From: Deltaproteobacteria bacterium
GTDB taxonomy: Bacteria; Myxococcota_A; Bradymonadia; REDH01
Assembly (NCBI GenBank): GCA_007693585.1
Contig: REDH01000040.1
Location: forward strand, 1 to 64,000
Length of the DNA stretch: 64,000 nt
Direction of reading: 5' to 3'
The position numbers and the translations under genes were made by a program. The notes beneath the pieces were generated by a model. It was not told the DNA's origin, did not search any database, and worked only from the letters and a program-made list of their open reading frames with translations. The number at the start of each line of letters is the position of its first letter. The stretch's first letter is position 1. Below, piece by piece: positions 9,029 to 18,210 of the stretch.

Positions 9029-10408
9029 ATGGACCGCATCCCCGAACGCCTCGATCTTCTGGACCTCGCCCAGCGCAGGCGGGTGCACCTGGTGAGCCTC
9101 GGCTGCCCCAAGAACCGTGTGGACTCCGAGGTGATGATCGGACTCATGCAGGGCGGGGGCTACGAGCTGACGTCGTCGCCGGAGGAGGCGGACGTGATCG
9201 TCGTCAACACGTGCGCCTTCATCGAGAGCGCCAAGGAGGAGTCCATCGAGACCATCCTGGAGATGGCGGAGTTCAAGCAGGCGGGCTCGGCGGAGCGTCT
9301 GGTGGTGACCGGGTGCATGGCGCAGCGCTATGGCGCCGAGATGGCCGAGGGTCTTCCGGAGGTCGACTACTTCCTGGGGACGAACGAGTACAAGCGCATC
9401 GCGGGCGCGCTGGACGGCACGCTCCCGGACCGGAGCTACATCACGGCCGGGTCGGCGCTCTACACGAGCGACGAGGACCGCATCAACACGCTGCGCGGCG
9501 GCTCGGCGTACCTGAAGATCGCCGAGGGGTGCAACCGCACCTGCACGTTCTGCATCATCCCGAAGATCCGGGGGAAGCAGGTGTCCCGGCCCGTCGACGA
9601 CCTCGTGCGCGAGGCGCGGACCCTGGCCGCCAGCGGCATCCGCGAGCTGCACGTCATCGCCCAGGATCTGACGAGCTACGGGGTGGACTTCGGCGAGCGC
9701 GACGCCCTCGTGAAGCTTCTGCGCCGGCTCGAGACCGTCCGCGGGCTGGAGTGGGTGCGGCTGCACTACGCCTACCCGTGGAACTTCACGGACGAGCTGC
9801 TCGAGTTGCTGCGCGCGGACAACAACGTGCTCCCGTACGTGGACATGCCGCTGCAGCACATCTCGGACCACCTTCTGCGGGCGATGCGCCGCAACGTGAA
9901 GCGCGATGCCCAGCGTCGCCTGCTCGAGCGGTTGCGGGAGATCCCGGGCATGGTGCTGCGCACGACGTTCATCACGGGCTTTCCGGGCGAGACCGAGGCG
10001 GACTTCCAGGAGCTCCACGACTGGGTCGCCGAGGTGGAGTTCGACCGGGTCGGGGTCTTCGCGTACTCGCGGGAGGAGAACACGGACGCGGCGGAGCTGC
10101 CCGATCAGGTGCCGACGGAGATCGCCGAGGAGCGGCGGGACGCGCTGATGACGCTGCAGGCGGGCATCTCGCGGCGGCGCAACGAGGCGTACATCGGCCG
10201 GCGGCTGCGGGTGCTGGTCGACGGCGTCTCCGAGGAGCACGAGTTCGTGCTCGAGGGGCGCCACGCAGGCCAGGCCCTGGACATCGACGGGGTCACGTAC
10301 CTCAACTTCGCGCACGATCTCGCCGTACCGCGCCCGGGCACGTTCGTGCAGGTCGAGATCGAGGACGCGAGCGAGTACGATCTCGTCGGAACGGTGCTCC
10401 CGGGATGA
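9029..10408 (+). CDS. rimO: Ribosomal protein uS12 methylthiotransferase RimO
   Basis: The product has 459 residues, the usual length for the family. RimO is a radical-SAM enzyme that adds a methylthio group to a conserved aspartate of ribosomal protein S12. All expected parts are visible. The N-terminal MTTase (UPF0004) domain has three cluster-binding cysteines, C26 (SLGCPKNRVDSE), C62 and C96. The radical-SAM motif CNRTCTFC (C168, C172, C175) carries the second 4Fe-4S cluster. A C-terminal TRAM domain starts near residue 385. The 'GCPKNRVDSE' motif and 'AYPWNFTDEL' favour RimO over the tRNA enzyme MiaB. The stop overlaps the next gene's start (ATGA), so the two rRNA/ribosome-modifying enzymes are probably co-translated. 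Confidence 0.96.
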   Translation: MDRIPERLDLLDLAQRRRVHLVSLGCPKNRVDSEVMIGLMQGGGYELTSSPEEADVIVVNTCAFIESAKEESIETILEMAEFKQAGSAERLVVTGCMAQRYGAEMAEGLPEVDYFLGTNEYKRIAGALDGTLPDRSYITAGSALYTSDEDRINTLRGGSAYLKIAEGCNRTCTFCIIPKIRGKQVSRPVDDLVREARTLAASGIRELHVIAQDLTSYGVDFGERDALVKLLRRLETVRGLEWVRLHYAYPWNFTDELLELLRADNNVLPYVDMPLQHISDHLLRAMRRNVKRDAQRRLLERLREIPGMVLRTTFITGFPGETEADFQELHDWVAEVEFDRVGVFAYSREENTDAAELPDQVPTEIAEERRDALMTLQAGISRRRNEAYIGRRLRVLVDGVSEEHEFVLEGRHAGQALDIDGVTYLNFAHDLAVPRPGTFVQVEIEDASEYDLVGTVLPG

Positions 10409-11805
10409 GTGGCCGACGGCGCCGTCGGGGCCCGGACCGGGCTGCCCGGGGTTCGGAACCCACCCGCGCATCGTCTGCGGCGCCCGAGGAGGCGGAGGTG
10501 ACGGTCACCGCGCTGGCGGTGGGGGGGGAGGGCATCGGGCACCTTCCGGACGGCTGCGTGGTGTTTGTGGACGGGGGCCTGCCGGGGGACCGCGTGCGCG
10601 TGTCGGTGCACGAGCGTCGGCGGCGCTTTGCGCGCGGGCGTGTGGTGGAGCGGTTGACGGCGGGGGTGGAGCGGGAGGGCGGGTGCGCCGTGGGGGAGTC
10701 CTGTGGGGGGTGCCGGTTTCAGGGGATTCCGTATGCGGAGGAGCTGAGGTGGAAGGTCGCGGCGGCGATGGGGGCGATGGAGCGGATCGCGCCCGCGGTG
10801 TCGTGGCCAGCCCCGGAGGTGGAGGGAGCGCTGGCGGTGGATGGCTGGCGGCGGCGGGCGCGCCTGGCGGTGCTTCCCGACGGGCGGACGGGCTATCGGG
10901 CGGCGCGTTCGGGCGGGGTGGTGGCGGCGGCGGCGTGCCCGGTGCTGGAGCCGGCGCTGGAGGAGGTGCGGCATACGCTGCGGCCTCTGCTGGCCGAGGT
11001 GGCGGGCGAGGTGGGCGAGGTGCATCTGGAGCGGGGGGACGACGGGGGGATCGGCGTGCTGCTGCTCGCGCGTCCGGGCGCCGGAATGCGGACGGTGGAG
11101 CGGGTGGAGGGGTGGGCGACGCGGGAGGCATTCCCGCCTGTGGTGGCGAGCGTGGTGGTGGAGGCGGGAGGGCGGCGACAGACCGTGTTCGGCACGGGTC
11201 GGGGGCGGTGGGCTCGCGACGGGGGCGGCGATAGCGCATGGGTCGAGGCGCCGGTGGGGGCATTCGCGCAGGCGAACGCCGCGGTGAACGCGCGGCTGCG
11301 GACGCGCGTCCGCGAGGCGGTGCTGGAGGTGGGGACGTCGCCGGAGGTGCTCGAGCTCTTTGCGGGGTCGGGGAACTTCACGGGGACGTTGCTGGCGGCG
11401 GGGTGTGCGGTGACGGCGGTGGAGGGCGCGACCGAGCCGCTGGCGGCGCTGGAGGATGCGCTGGGGGGTCCGCGGTTGCGCGCGGTGGTGGCGGATCTCG
11501 GGCGAGGACTCCCGCGGGAGGTGGCGGACGGCGGGGCTGCGGTGGTGGTGGTGGACCCGCCCAGGACAGGGCTCTCTGCGGAGCTTGTCGCGGACCTGTG
11601 CGGACTTGGGGCGAGCCGGCTGGTGTACGTGAGTTGCGACCCGCCGACGCTGGCACGGGACGCGGGGCGGCTCGTGGCGGCGGATGCGTCGTGGGAGGTG
11701 GTCTCGCTTGCGCTGGTGGACGCCTTTCCGCGGACCGCGCACCTGGAGGCGGTGTCGGTGCTGGAGCACGGGAGGCGGCGGTCCGGCCGAGGGAGAGCGG
11801 CCTAG
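10405..11805 (+). CDS. rlmD: 23S rRNA m5U methyltransferase, RlmD/TrmA family
   Basis: The product has 466 residues. The family methylates C5 of a uridine in 23S rRNA (RlmD/RlmC-like) or tRNA (TrmA). After an Arg-rich start, a TRAM RNA-binding domain spans about residues 30-88. Four cysteines that bind a 4Fe-4S cluster follow: C94, C100, C103 and C178. The SAM-binding motif is LELFAGSGNFTG (316-327), the catalytic loop DPPRTGL (384-390), and the nucleophile is C411 in YVSCDPPTLARD. The Fe-S cluster and TRAM domain fit RlmD/RlmCD better than TrmA; the exact target uridine cannot be read from sequence. It is translationally coupled to rimO. Its TAG stop lies in a CTAG that also supplies the stop of the convergent gene. 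Confidence 0.9.
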   Translation: MSGRRRRRGPDRAARGSEPTRASSAAPEEAEVTVTALAVGGEGIGHLPDGCVVFVDGGLPGDRVRVSVHERRRRFARGRVVERLTAGVEREGGCAVGESCGGCRFQGIPYAEELRWKVAAAMGAMERIAPAVSWPAPEVEGALAVDGWRRRARLAVLPDGRTGYRAARSGGVVAAAACPVLEPALEEVRHTLRPLLAEVAGEVGEVHLERGDDGGIGVLLLARPGAGMRTVERVEGWATREAFPPVVASVVVEAGGRRQTVFGTGRGRWARDGGGDSAWVEAPVGAFAQANAAVNARLRTRVREAVLEVGTSPEVLELFAGSGNFTGTLLAAGCAVTAVEGATEPLAALEDALGGPRLRAVVADLGRGLPREVADGGAAVVVVDPPRTGLSAELVADLCGLGASRLVYVSCDPPTLARDAGRLVAADASWEVVSLALVDAFPRTAHLEAVSVLEHGRRRSGRGRAA

Positions 11806-13916
11806 TCCCAGATTCCGGGATGGTCGTGTGTGATGTAGCCGAGCAGTGCTCCGCTGACGCCCACGGCCCAGGTGCCGCCGCACAGTCCGAGGATGAACAC
11901 GGGGATGAGGACGACATGTCCGAGGGTGTCTGCCAGGCCGGCGAGCAGCGAGGCCAGCGCGGCGGGGATCAGTCCGGCGACGAGGCCGAGGGCGAGCGCG
12001 ACGGCGTAGTGGACCGGGGCTCTGAAGATGGCGGTGACTCCGCGGGGGATGTCCCACAGGGCGAAGGGGTTGCCGTCGGCGGCCACGAGCGCGAGCCCTG
12101 CGGGGAAGTAGAGCAGGGGACCGAGCAGGAGGAACCCGACGAGGGCGATGTGTGGCGTGGAGCCGGTGGAGGCGGCCTGCATGCCCACGAGGATGGCGGG
12201 CGCGTAGAGGATGCCCGCGAAGACGATCATGGAGAGCCCGGGGAAGAGCAGATTCGCCTTGAAGTCGCCTGCGAAGGACGGGAGCGGGCCGGGTTCGCCG
12301 GTGTCGTGTGCGGCACCACCGAGACAGGTGCCGAAGAACTGCACGTTGATCGCGAGGAGCGCCGCGACCACGATGAGGGACACGAAGAGGCCGAGAAGGC
12401 CGGCGAACGTTCCGAACACCAGGACGACGCCGCCGCCCAGCGTGAGGAGGCCGATGACGAGGTACCATGCGAAGGCAGGTCCGCGCAGGGGGAGCAGGAA
12501 CGATTGGGCGAGGTTGGAGTGGAACCCCGTGCTGCCGGAGCCCGCACGCTGGGCGGGTGCGGTGCTTCTGGGCACAGCGCGGGCGACGGTGATGTCTGTG
12601 GGCCGCCGTGGAGCGGGGCTGAGGTCCGCGCCGGCGGCGCGGTCGGCATGGGCCCACCCGACGCTGGCGCTCGGCCCCGGTGCACGACCGAGGGCTTCGC
12701 GGCGCCTGGCTTCGTCCTGCTCGACCTGGTCGTCGCGCACGGCGTCGAGCTCGAGGCCGCTGTCCTGTGCCATCCGGCGGCGGTCGGAGGCAGCGTCGGG
12801 GGAGCGCCAGCCTGCGGCGCCCGAGTCGTCCGCGAGCTCGAGACCGGCAGAGGCACCCCGCGCGGTTTCCGGGCGCGGGCGTGATCGGGTGGCGGACCCG
12901 CGGTGGAGCTCTTCGCGCGATCCGGCCATGGCGTTGGCCAGCCCATCCTGCGGGATGTGGCTCGCCATCCAGCGAGGCCCTTCGTAGCGGTCCTCGAGTT
13001 CGAGCGCTCCGCTGGCAGGCTCCGGAGACGGCGGTGCCGCCCCCGGGGGGGGTGGAGCGAGCTGGCCGGGCCGGATGGCCTGGGTGACGAGGCTGGGCCC
13101 GACACCGGTGAGCCAGTCGGCTTGCGGTGCCTTCTGGACACCCTCCGGCAGCGGGCGGGCCGAGGACGGTGGAGCGGAGGCGGGAGTCCGTGCGGACGAT
13201 TCCTCCTCACCGAGGGGTGCTCCGAAGAGGTCGGAGGATCCACCGGCGTACTGACTGGGGAGGCTGTGCTCGTCGACATCCGGCGGAGCGTACCACTCGT
13301 CGAGGTCCACGGCGGGGGCGGGCAGCGGTGTGACCTGTTCGGGGCGACGGGATCCGATGGCGTCGATGCCGCCACGCGGGGTGGGGTTGCGCGCGCTGGC
13401 GACGCTCTCAAGGCCCCCCTGGGGGGTGGCGCCACCCACGGTGGGCGAGGTGCCCGGGCGGGGGGTGTGCTGGCGGGAGCGGGACGGCGCGATCGCCTGC
13501 AGACCGGAGCGGGGGGTGTTGCCTCCCGCGGCCCGGCTGGTGGGCATCGGGGAGCCCCCGGAGGGGGTGAAGGCGCCCGGCCGGGTCAGGGGCTGAGGGA
13601 TGGGGATGGGGCCCGTGGACAGTCGGGGACGGGACGGAGCGGGGGTCACGGGGAAGGAGCCCGTCGGGCTGGCGGGGATGCGGGGCGGCGCCTCGGCGAA
13701 GAAGTCGTCCGCCGGGGCCGCGTCCCGGAGCTCGACGCGGGCGCCGTGGGCCTCGAGAATGGCGGCGACGGCCCGGACCCGGGCGCCGGGTTCGCCGGCG
13801 AGCACCGTGGTTCCTTCGACGAGCTGTTCGGCGTCGATTCCTTGACGCTGCAGGGCGTTGCGCAGCTCGACGGTGACACCGGGTGCTCGCAGGAGCACGA
13901 GATCGAGGTTCGCCAT
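11802..13916 (-). CDS. Membrane protein: small N-terminal alpha/beta domain, disordered linker, multi-helix C-terminus
   Basis: The product has 704 residues. The first 60 (MANLDLVLLRAPG...) look like a compact alpha/beta domain reminiscent of the ribosomal L7/L12 C-terminal or ClpS-like fold (LVLLRAPGVTVELRNALQ); this is inference. Residues about 75-460 are rich in Pro, Ser, Gly and Arg and look disordered, with recurring 'TPRGG' and 'TPRSG' patches. The last 220 residues carry six or seven hydrophobic helices and resemble DUF4013-type membrane domains. There is no signal peptide, so the N-terminal part is probably cytoplasmic. Similar layouts occur in myxobacterial proteins of unknown function. 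The gene follows the large repeat lipoprotein, with a strong hairpin between them. Confidence 0.85.
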   Translation of the reverse strand: MANLDLVLLRAPGVTVELRNALQRQGIDAEQLVEGTTVLAGEPGARVRAVAAILEAHGARVELRDAAPADDFFAEAPPRIPASPTGSFPVTPAPSRPRLSTGPIPIPQPLTRPGAFTPSGGSPMPTSRAAGGNTPRSGLQAIAPSRSRQHTPRPGTSPTVGGATPQGGLESVASARNPTPRGGIDAIGSRRPEQVTPLPAPAVDLDEWYAPPDVDEHSLPSQYAGGSSDLFGAPLGEEESSARTPASAPPSSARPLPEGVQKAPQADWLTGVGPSLVTQAIRPGQLAPPPPGAAPPSPEPASGALELEDRYEGPRWMASHIPQDGLANAMAGSREELHRGSATRSRPRPETARGASAGLELADDSGAAGWRSPDAASDRRRMAQDSGLELDAVRDDQVEQDEARRREALGRAPGPSASVGWAHADRAAGADLSPAPRRPTDITVARAVPRSTAPAQRAGSGSTGFHSNLAQSFLLPLRGPAFAWYLVIGLLTLGGGVVLVFGTFAGLLGLFVSLIVVAALLAINVQFFGTCLGGAAHDTGEPGPLPSFAGDFKANLLFPGLSMIVFAGILYAPAILVGMQAASTGSTPHIALVGFLLLGPLLYFPAGLALVAADGNPFALWDIPRGVTAIFRAPVHYAVALALGLVAGLIPAALASLLAGLADTLGHVVLIPVFILGLCGGTWAVGVSGALLGYITHDHPGIWD

Positions 13917-13994
13917 CTTCCGGCCGGTCGCGGGGGGCGGAGGAACTCTTCGGTCGACAGGGTGTGTGCGTCGGTGTCCCGGGTCAAGAACGGC

Positions 13995-14025
13995 GAACCC
14001 CGGGGGCAGCGGGCTCCCGGGGTTC
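13995..14025 (-). terminator. Hairpin terminator after the large repeat lipoprotein gene
   Basis: GAACCCCGGG (13995-14004) pairs perfectly with CCCGGGGTTC (14016-14025) across an 11-base loop. It begins 29 bases past the stop of the 14054-17731 gene. On the minus strand only a weak T-run (GTTCTTG) follows, so termination may be imperfect. Confidence 0.6.
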
Positions 14026-14053
14026 ACGAGACGAGCTGAGGCGCGGGAGGGGC

Positions 14054-17000
14054 CTAGTCCCGGACGGGCAGGGGTCCGACGATGGACTGGACAGTGACGT
14101 CGCGGGTGTTGGCGCTGATGCCCTGGGTCCCTGCGGAGGTCGTGGGGCACCAGGATGCGCCTCGGGCGCCGGCGTTGCCGCCGGAGCCGATGGTGTAGTT
14201 GACCCCGGCCACGCGGACCGTGGCGCTGCCGCTGCCCCAGATGCCTACGGAGGGGCCGCCGCCACCGCCGCCGCTGCATCCGCCGCGGCCGCCACCGCCC
14301 CCGACACCACCGCGGCCGCCGATGCCGCCGACCTCGGATCCGACCCCGGAGCCGGTGCCGTTGCCGCCGTTGCCGCCGGCTCCGCCGTTGCCGCCGTCAC
14401 CGCCGGCTCCACCCCGGCCGCCGGTGCCGCCACCTTCCGTCTCGATCTCCGCGTTGATGAGCGTCACGGTGGACTGGTGCACGAGCACACCGATGGAGGC
14501 GCCACCGGAAGTACCCACCGTTCCGCGGGTCCCCCCGCCACCCCCGCCACCGCCGCCGCCACCACCGCCACCGTATCCGGTGCGGGTGCCGCACGAGTGG
14601 CCACCGCCGCCACCGCCGCCGCCGCCGCCGCCGCCGAGGCTGCCGTTGGTGCCGAGACTGGCGGTGGCCGGCGACCAGGCCGCTCCGCTCAGCGCTCCAA
14701 CGCCGTTGGCACCGTTGCCGTGACTGCCTGCGGAGCCAGCGCAGCCGGTCTGTCCGTTGCCGCCGGCCTCCGCGGCTCGCCGGACGCTGCACAACCAGTT
14801 CGAGTCGTTGCGGCGCCCTCCCGAGCCACCGCGGCCGCAGGAGCTCGTGGAGTTGGCTCCGTTGGCTCCGTCGGCGCCGCGGTTGCCGCCACGGCCACCA
14901 TTGCCGCCGCGACCGCCGTTGCCGCCTGCGGCGCCGCCCGTGGAGCCGGCGTTGCCGCTGCTGCCCGCGGATCCTGTGGCCCCGGTGTTGCCGCTGCTCC
15001 CGTCGCTGCCGGCATTGCCGTTGCCGCCGCGGCCGACGGTGATGTTGCTGTTTCGGATGGTGAGGTGGGTGCCGGAGTTCGAGACCACGATGCCGTACGC
15101 GGCCGCACCGGCGCTCGTCTGTCCGCGGGTCTCGAAGCTGACGCGGTCGAGGATGACCGAGCCGTCGAGGTCGATGGCGCGCAGCGCGGCGTTGGTGGTG
15201 CTGAGGAAGTTGGCCCGGGCGTTCGACCGGGACGTGAAGCTGTCGCTGTATCCGCCGAAGACGCTCACGCCGGCGACGGGCGCGAGGGCCGGTCCGGTGT
15301 AGCTCCCGGAGGCGACGAGAACCTGGTCGCGGCCGAGGGCTGCGGCGCGGTTGATGCCCTGCGCGATGCTGCGGCATGGGGAGGCGAGGGTACCGCAGCT
15401 GTCTCCGTCGGCGCTGTTGCGTTCGCGCACGAACACGGCCCGTTCGATGTCACCTCCGGGGATGCCGTCGCAGTTGGCGTCGAGGTTCAGGTCGTCGCCG
15501 GGCACTTCGGTGGCGCTGCAGGCGCTGAAGGTGATGCTGTCGCCCCAGATGTGTTCGCCGCCGGCGATCAGGAAGGCGCGCGCGTGGTAGCTCGCGTCCG
15601 GGGTCAGGCCGGCGAGGTCGTGCTGGAAGTTTCCGGTGCCGGGCGCTTCACCGAAGGCATGGCAGGTCGCGCTCTGGTCGGGGTTCGGGGTGGAGCCCCA
15701 GCAGAACCCGTAGTCGCTGGGTGCGGGGTTGCCGATGGCGACGACGGATCCACGCAGGCGAACGCTGGTGGGCTGGCGCTCGGCCACCTCCAGGGTCTGA
15801 ACCACGGAGTCCTGCAGCATCCGGAACTGCCGCGACTGTCCCCAGACGAAGTCGCTGCCCACCTGGGCGAAAGCCCGATACACATAGGTCGCCCCGGCGT
15901 CGAGGCCGGTGCGCTCGATGGAGAACGGTCCCACCGCGATGCCACCGGGCGCATCCACGCAGTCGACCCCGGGGCCGCCGGGCGCGGGGTCGGGCTCGGT
16001 GCCGATGCAGAAGCCGCGGCGCGAGGCCTCCGGGCGGCCCACCTCGGTCATCGTACCGTTGAGGGTGGCCGTCGTGTCGGAGTTCACCACCGGGAGGTCG
16101 GTCACGACCCGGGGCCGCAGTGGGGTCTCGAAGTCGCGCTCGTTGCCGTAGATGAGGCCGGAGGCGTGCTGCACCCACGCGCGGACGTAGTACGTCTCTC
16201 CACCGACAATCGGCCCTACGGAACGCTGGAATCCACCGTCCGTACTCGGTGCGCCGAGGCTCACGCATGTCGTGTCCTCCCGCCCGACGCTGGGCTCCTC
16301 CTCGAGCGAGAAACAGAAGCCGTGGTCGGTGGCTGCGGGCACGCCGAGGCGGTCGATGATGCCCCCCAGCAACGCGCTGGTCTCCTCGATGTCCGAGACC
16401 GCGGACGTGCGGACGATCGGCAGGAGGTAGGTCTGCACCTGGCGGACTTCGCCATGCACGATGCCTGCGGCGTTCCGCGCAAAGGCGCGATACCGGTAGA
16501 GGGTGCCGGCCTGAAGGCTCTCGAAGGTGCCCGTGTAGGCGCCCGCTTCCACGCGGCTTCCCCGCTGGGTGCACTGGACGCCGAAGTCTCCGAACTCGAA
16601 GCTCTCGAGGGTGGCCAGGCAGATCCCGTGCTCGTCCACGCCGGGCACGCCCACCTCGGTCACTTCACCGCCCAGGCGAAGGCTGTCGGCGCCGATGGCG
16701 TCGGGATCACCGGTCTCCACGGCAGGCAGAACCGCCTCGACGCACGCGCCGCCGACGAGCACGTCCCCCTCCCGACACCGGCAGTTGCCCTCGTCACAGA
16801 TCCCGTCGGTGGGACACTCGATCCCGCAACCGCCGCAGTTGCGAACGTCCCGATCCAGGTCGAAGCCCTCGTCCACCACGCCCGAGCAGTTCGTGTCCCG
16901 CCCGTCGCAGACCTCCGGCACCCCGGGGTTCACGTTCGGATCCCCGTCGTCGCAATCGAAATCGATGCACCCCGGACCGACGCCGTAGCCGTCTCCGTCC

Positions 17001-17731
17001 CGGTCGAGGCAGTCGCCGCAAATGCCGAGCTCGGGGACGCAGAGGTCAACCTCGTCCACCTCACCGTCCTCCCCCTCGCGAACCACGGTCTCGCACAGGA
17101 AACCCTCGTCGCAGAGCCCGTCGGTGCAGCGGTTGACGCAGAACCGGCCATCCTCCAGCGCCGTGCACACCGCGCGGCCATCGCACTGCGTGTCGCTCTC
17201 GCACTCCCGGCAGACCACCGGGTCGCGCGGAACGCACACCGTCTGCACGTCCGCACCAAAGCCGAAGGGCCGGCACTCCCAGTCAGGATGGTCGCAGTCG
17301 TCGGTGCACGGCGTGCTGCACTGGCGAGCGCCGGAAGGCGTCGTGAGGCACAGCGGGAAATCGCAATCCGAGGCCACGTCGCACGGCGCGCGGAACAGGC
17401 CTTCCGGAACCTCCGTCTCCTCGGCGCCCGTCGTCTCCGAAGGCCCGGAAATGTCCGGCAGATCCGAACTGTCCGACACATCGGGATCCACGATGATTCC
17501 ACCCGTGGACGACTGCTCCGACGAGGGCGCCTCCGACGGCGACACACAGAAGCCACCCGAGCAGCGTTCCTCCGCCGGGCAGTCCTCGTCGAACAGACAC
17601 GAGACCCGCGAGTCCGCCGCACTGTCCCCACCGGCGCATCCCGCCACGAGCAGCAGCGCAAGGCCCGCGAGCAGTCCGACCCGATGACCCGTCCCAACCC
17701 TGTTCATCCCGACCGATTCGTCCGACTTCAT
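14054..17731 (-). CDS. Large surface lipoprotein: MopE-type motif, four repeated modules, beta-helix, glycine-rich tail
   Basis: The product has 1,225 residues. The ATG at 17731 has a perfect AGGAGG 8 bases upstream. A lipoprotein signal ends LLLVAGC (Cys32). Residues about 35-235 are Cys-rich disulfide modules. Residues about 240-280 contain DRDGDGYG and CDGRDTNCSGVVDEG, the MopE-type putative metal-binding motif. Residues about 330-740 are four similar modules of roughly 100 residues with a 'V...G.P....HGFC' signature and a 'Y.YRAFA' strand, probably fibronectin-like. About 765-890 resembles a DUF1565/pectate-lyase beta-helix (CRSIAQGINRA, SGSYTG). The rest is PE-PGRS-like: GGNGG repeats with two runs of 12 to 14 glycines. 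It probably faces outward and binds or adheres, but no function is known. It is expressed divergently from tRNA-Val. Confidence 0.9.
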   Translation of the reverse strand: MKSDESVGMNRVGTGHRVGLLAGLALLLVAGCAGGDSAADSRVSCLFDEDCPAEERCSGGFCVSPSEAPSSEQSSTGGIIVDPDVSDSSDLPDISGPSETTGAEETEVPEGLFRAPCDVASDCDFPLCLTTPSGARQCSTPCTDDCDHPDWECRPFGFGADVQTVCVPRDPVVCRECESDTQCDGRAVCTALEDGRFCVNRCTDGLCDEGFLCETVVREGEDGEVDEVDLCVPELGICGDCLDRDGDGYGVGPGCIDFDCDDGDPNVNPGVPEVCDGRDTNCSGVVDEGFDLDRDVRNCGGCGIECPTDGICDEGNCRCREGDVLVGGACVEAVLPAVETGDPDAIGADSLRLGGEVTEVGVPGVDEHGICLATLESFEFGDFGVQCTQRGSRVEAGAYTGTFESLQAGTLYRYRAFARNAAGIVHGEVRQVQTYLLPIVRTSAVSDIEETSALLGGIIDRLGVPAATDHGFCFSLEEEPSVGREDTTCVSLGAPSTDGGFQRSVGPIVGGETYYVRAWVQHASGLIYGNERDFETPLRPRVVTDLPVVNSDTTATLNGTMTEVGRPEASRRGFCIGTEPDPAPGGPGVDCVDAPGGIAVGPFSIERTGLDAGATYVYRAFAQVGSDFVWGQSRQFRMLQDSVVQTLEVAERQPTSVRLRGSVVAIGNPAPSDYGFCWGSTPNPDQSATCHAFGEAPGTGNFQHDLAGLTPDASYHARAFLIAGGEHIWGDSITFSACSATEVPGDDLNLDANCDGIPGGDIERAVFVRERNSADGDSCGTLASPCRSIAQGINRAAALGRDQVLVASGSYTGPALAPVAGVSVFGGYSDSFTSRSNARANFLSTTNAALRAIDLDGSVILDRVSFETRGQTSAGAAAYGIVVSNSGTHLTIRNSNITVGRGGNGNAGSDGSSGNTGATGSAGSSGNAGSTGGAAGGNGGRGGNGGRGGNRGADGANGANSTSSCGRGGSGGRRNDSNWLCSVRRAAEAGGNGQTGCAGSAGSHGNGANGVGALSGAAWSPATASLGTNGSLGGGGGGGGGGGGHSCGTRTGYGGGGGGGGGGGGGGTRGTVGTSGGASIGVLVHQSTVTLINAEIETEGGGTGGRGGAGGDGGNGGAGGNGGNGTGSGVGSEVGGIGGRGGVGGGGGRGGCSGGGGGGPSVGIWGSGSATVRVAGVNYTIGSGGNAGARGASWCPTTSAGTQGISANTRDVTVQSIVGPLPVRD

Positions 17732-17971
17732 GTTCGTGTCCTCCTGACCGGTGCATTCGCACGCGCCGCGCGCCCTCCGTCCAGGGGCACACCGGCACCG
17801 TTCCATCATCGGAGAGAATAGCGACAACGACACGACGAATACAGGATCTTCTTCTGACGCAACGCGCGTCCCACCTCGACGCACACTCCTGCACTTTGGG
17901 GTTGCGCTCGACCACCACTGTGCTAGACGCCGCCCTCCCGCGCGGTCGTTCCGTCCACGACACCGCGCTCC

Positions 17972-18043
17972 GGGCGATTAACTCAGCGGGAGAGTGCCAC
18001 CTTCACACGGTGGAAGTCACTGGTTCGAATCCAGTATCGCCCA
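17972..18043 (+). tRNA. tRNA-Val (anticodon CAC)
   Basis: All four arms fold. The acceptor GGGCGAT (17972-17978) pairs with ATCGCCC (18036-18042). The D stem is ACTC/GAGT. The anticodon stem CCACC/GGTGG holds the loop TTCACAC with CAC at 18004-18006. The T arm is ACTGG-TTCGAAT-CCAGT. The discriminator base is A and the 3' CCA is not encoded. It reads the GUG codon, which suits this GC3-rich genome. A possible upstream promoter (TTGCGC at 17902, TGTGCTAGA near 17920) is too irregular to call. Confidence 0.95.
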
Positions 18044-18085
18044 CTTCACCCGATTCGGATCGTACAGGCCACAAGAAAGCGCACA

Positions 18086-18135
18086 CCGATCGCCCCCGAT
18101 CGGGGAAGCACCGATCGTCCCCTCACCCGATCGGG
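18086..18135. repeat. Cluster of CGATCG palindromes downstream of tRNA-Val
   Basis: Four CGATCG cores occur within about 50 bases. They include the perfect palindromes CCCCGATCGGGG (18094-18105) and CCCGATCGGG (18126-18135). They may form the transcription end of the tRNA gene or an operator for the next gene. No T-run follows. Confidence 0.5.
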
Positions 18136-18210
18136 CCGGCGCACCTCCGATGCGGCTGCTGCATCACAAATGAACCGGTTGCGTTTCGATCCCCCTCAAG
18201 GACCGTCCCG

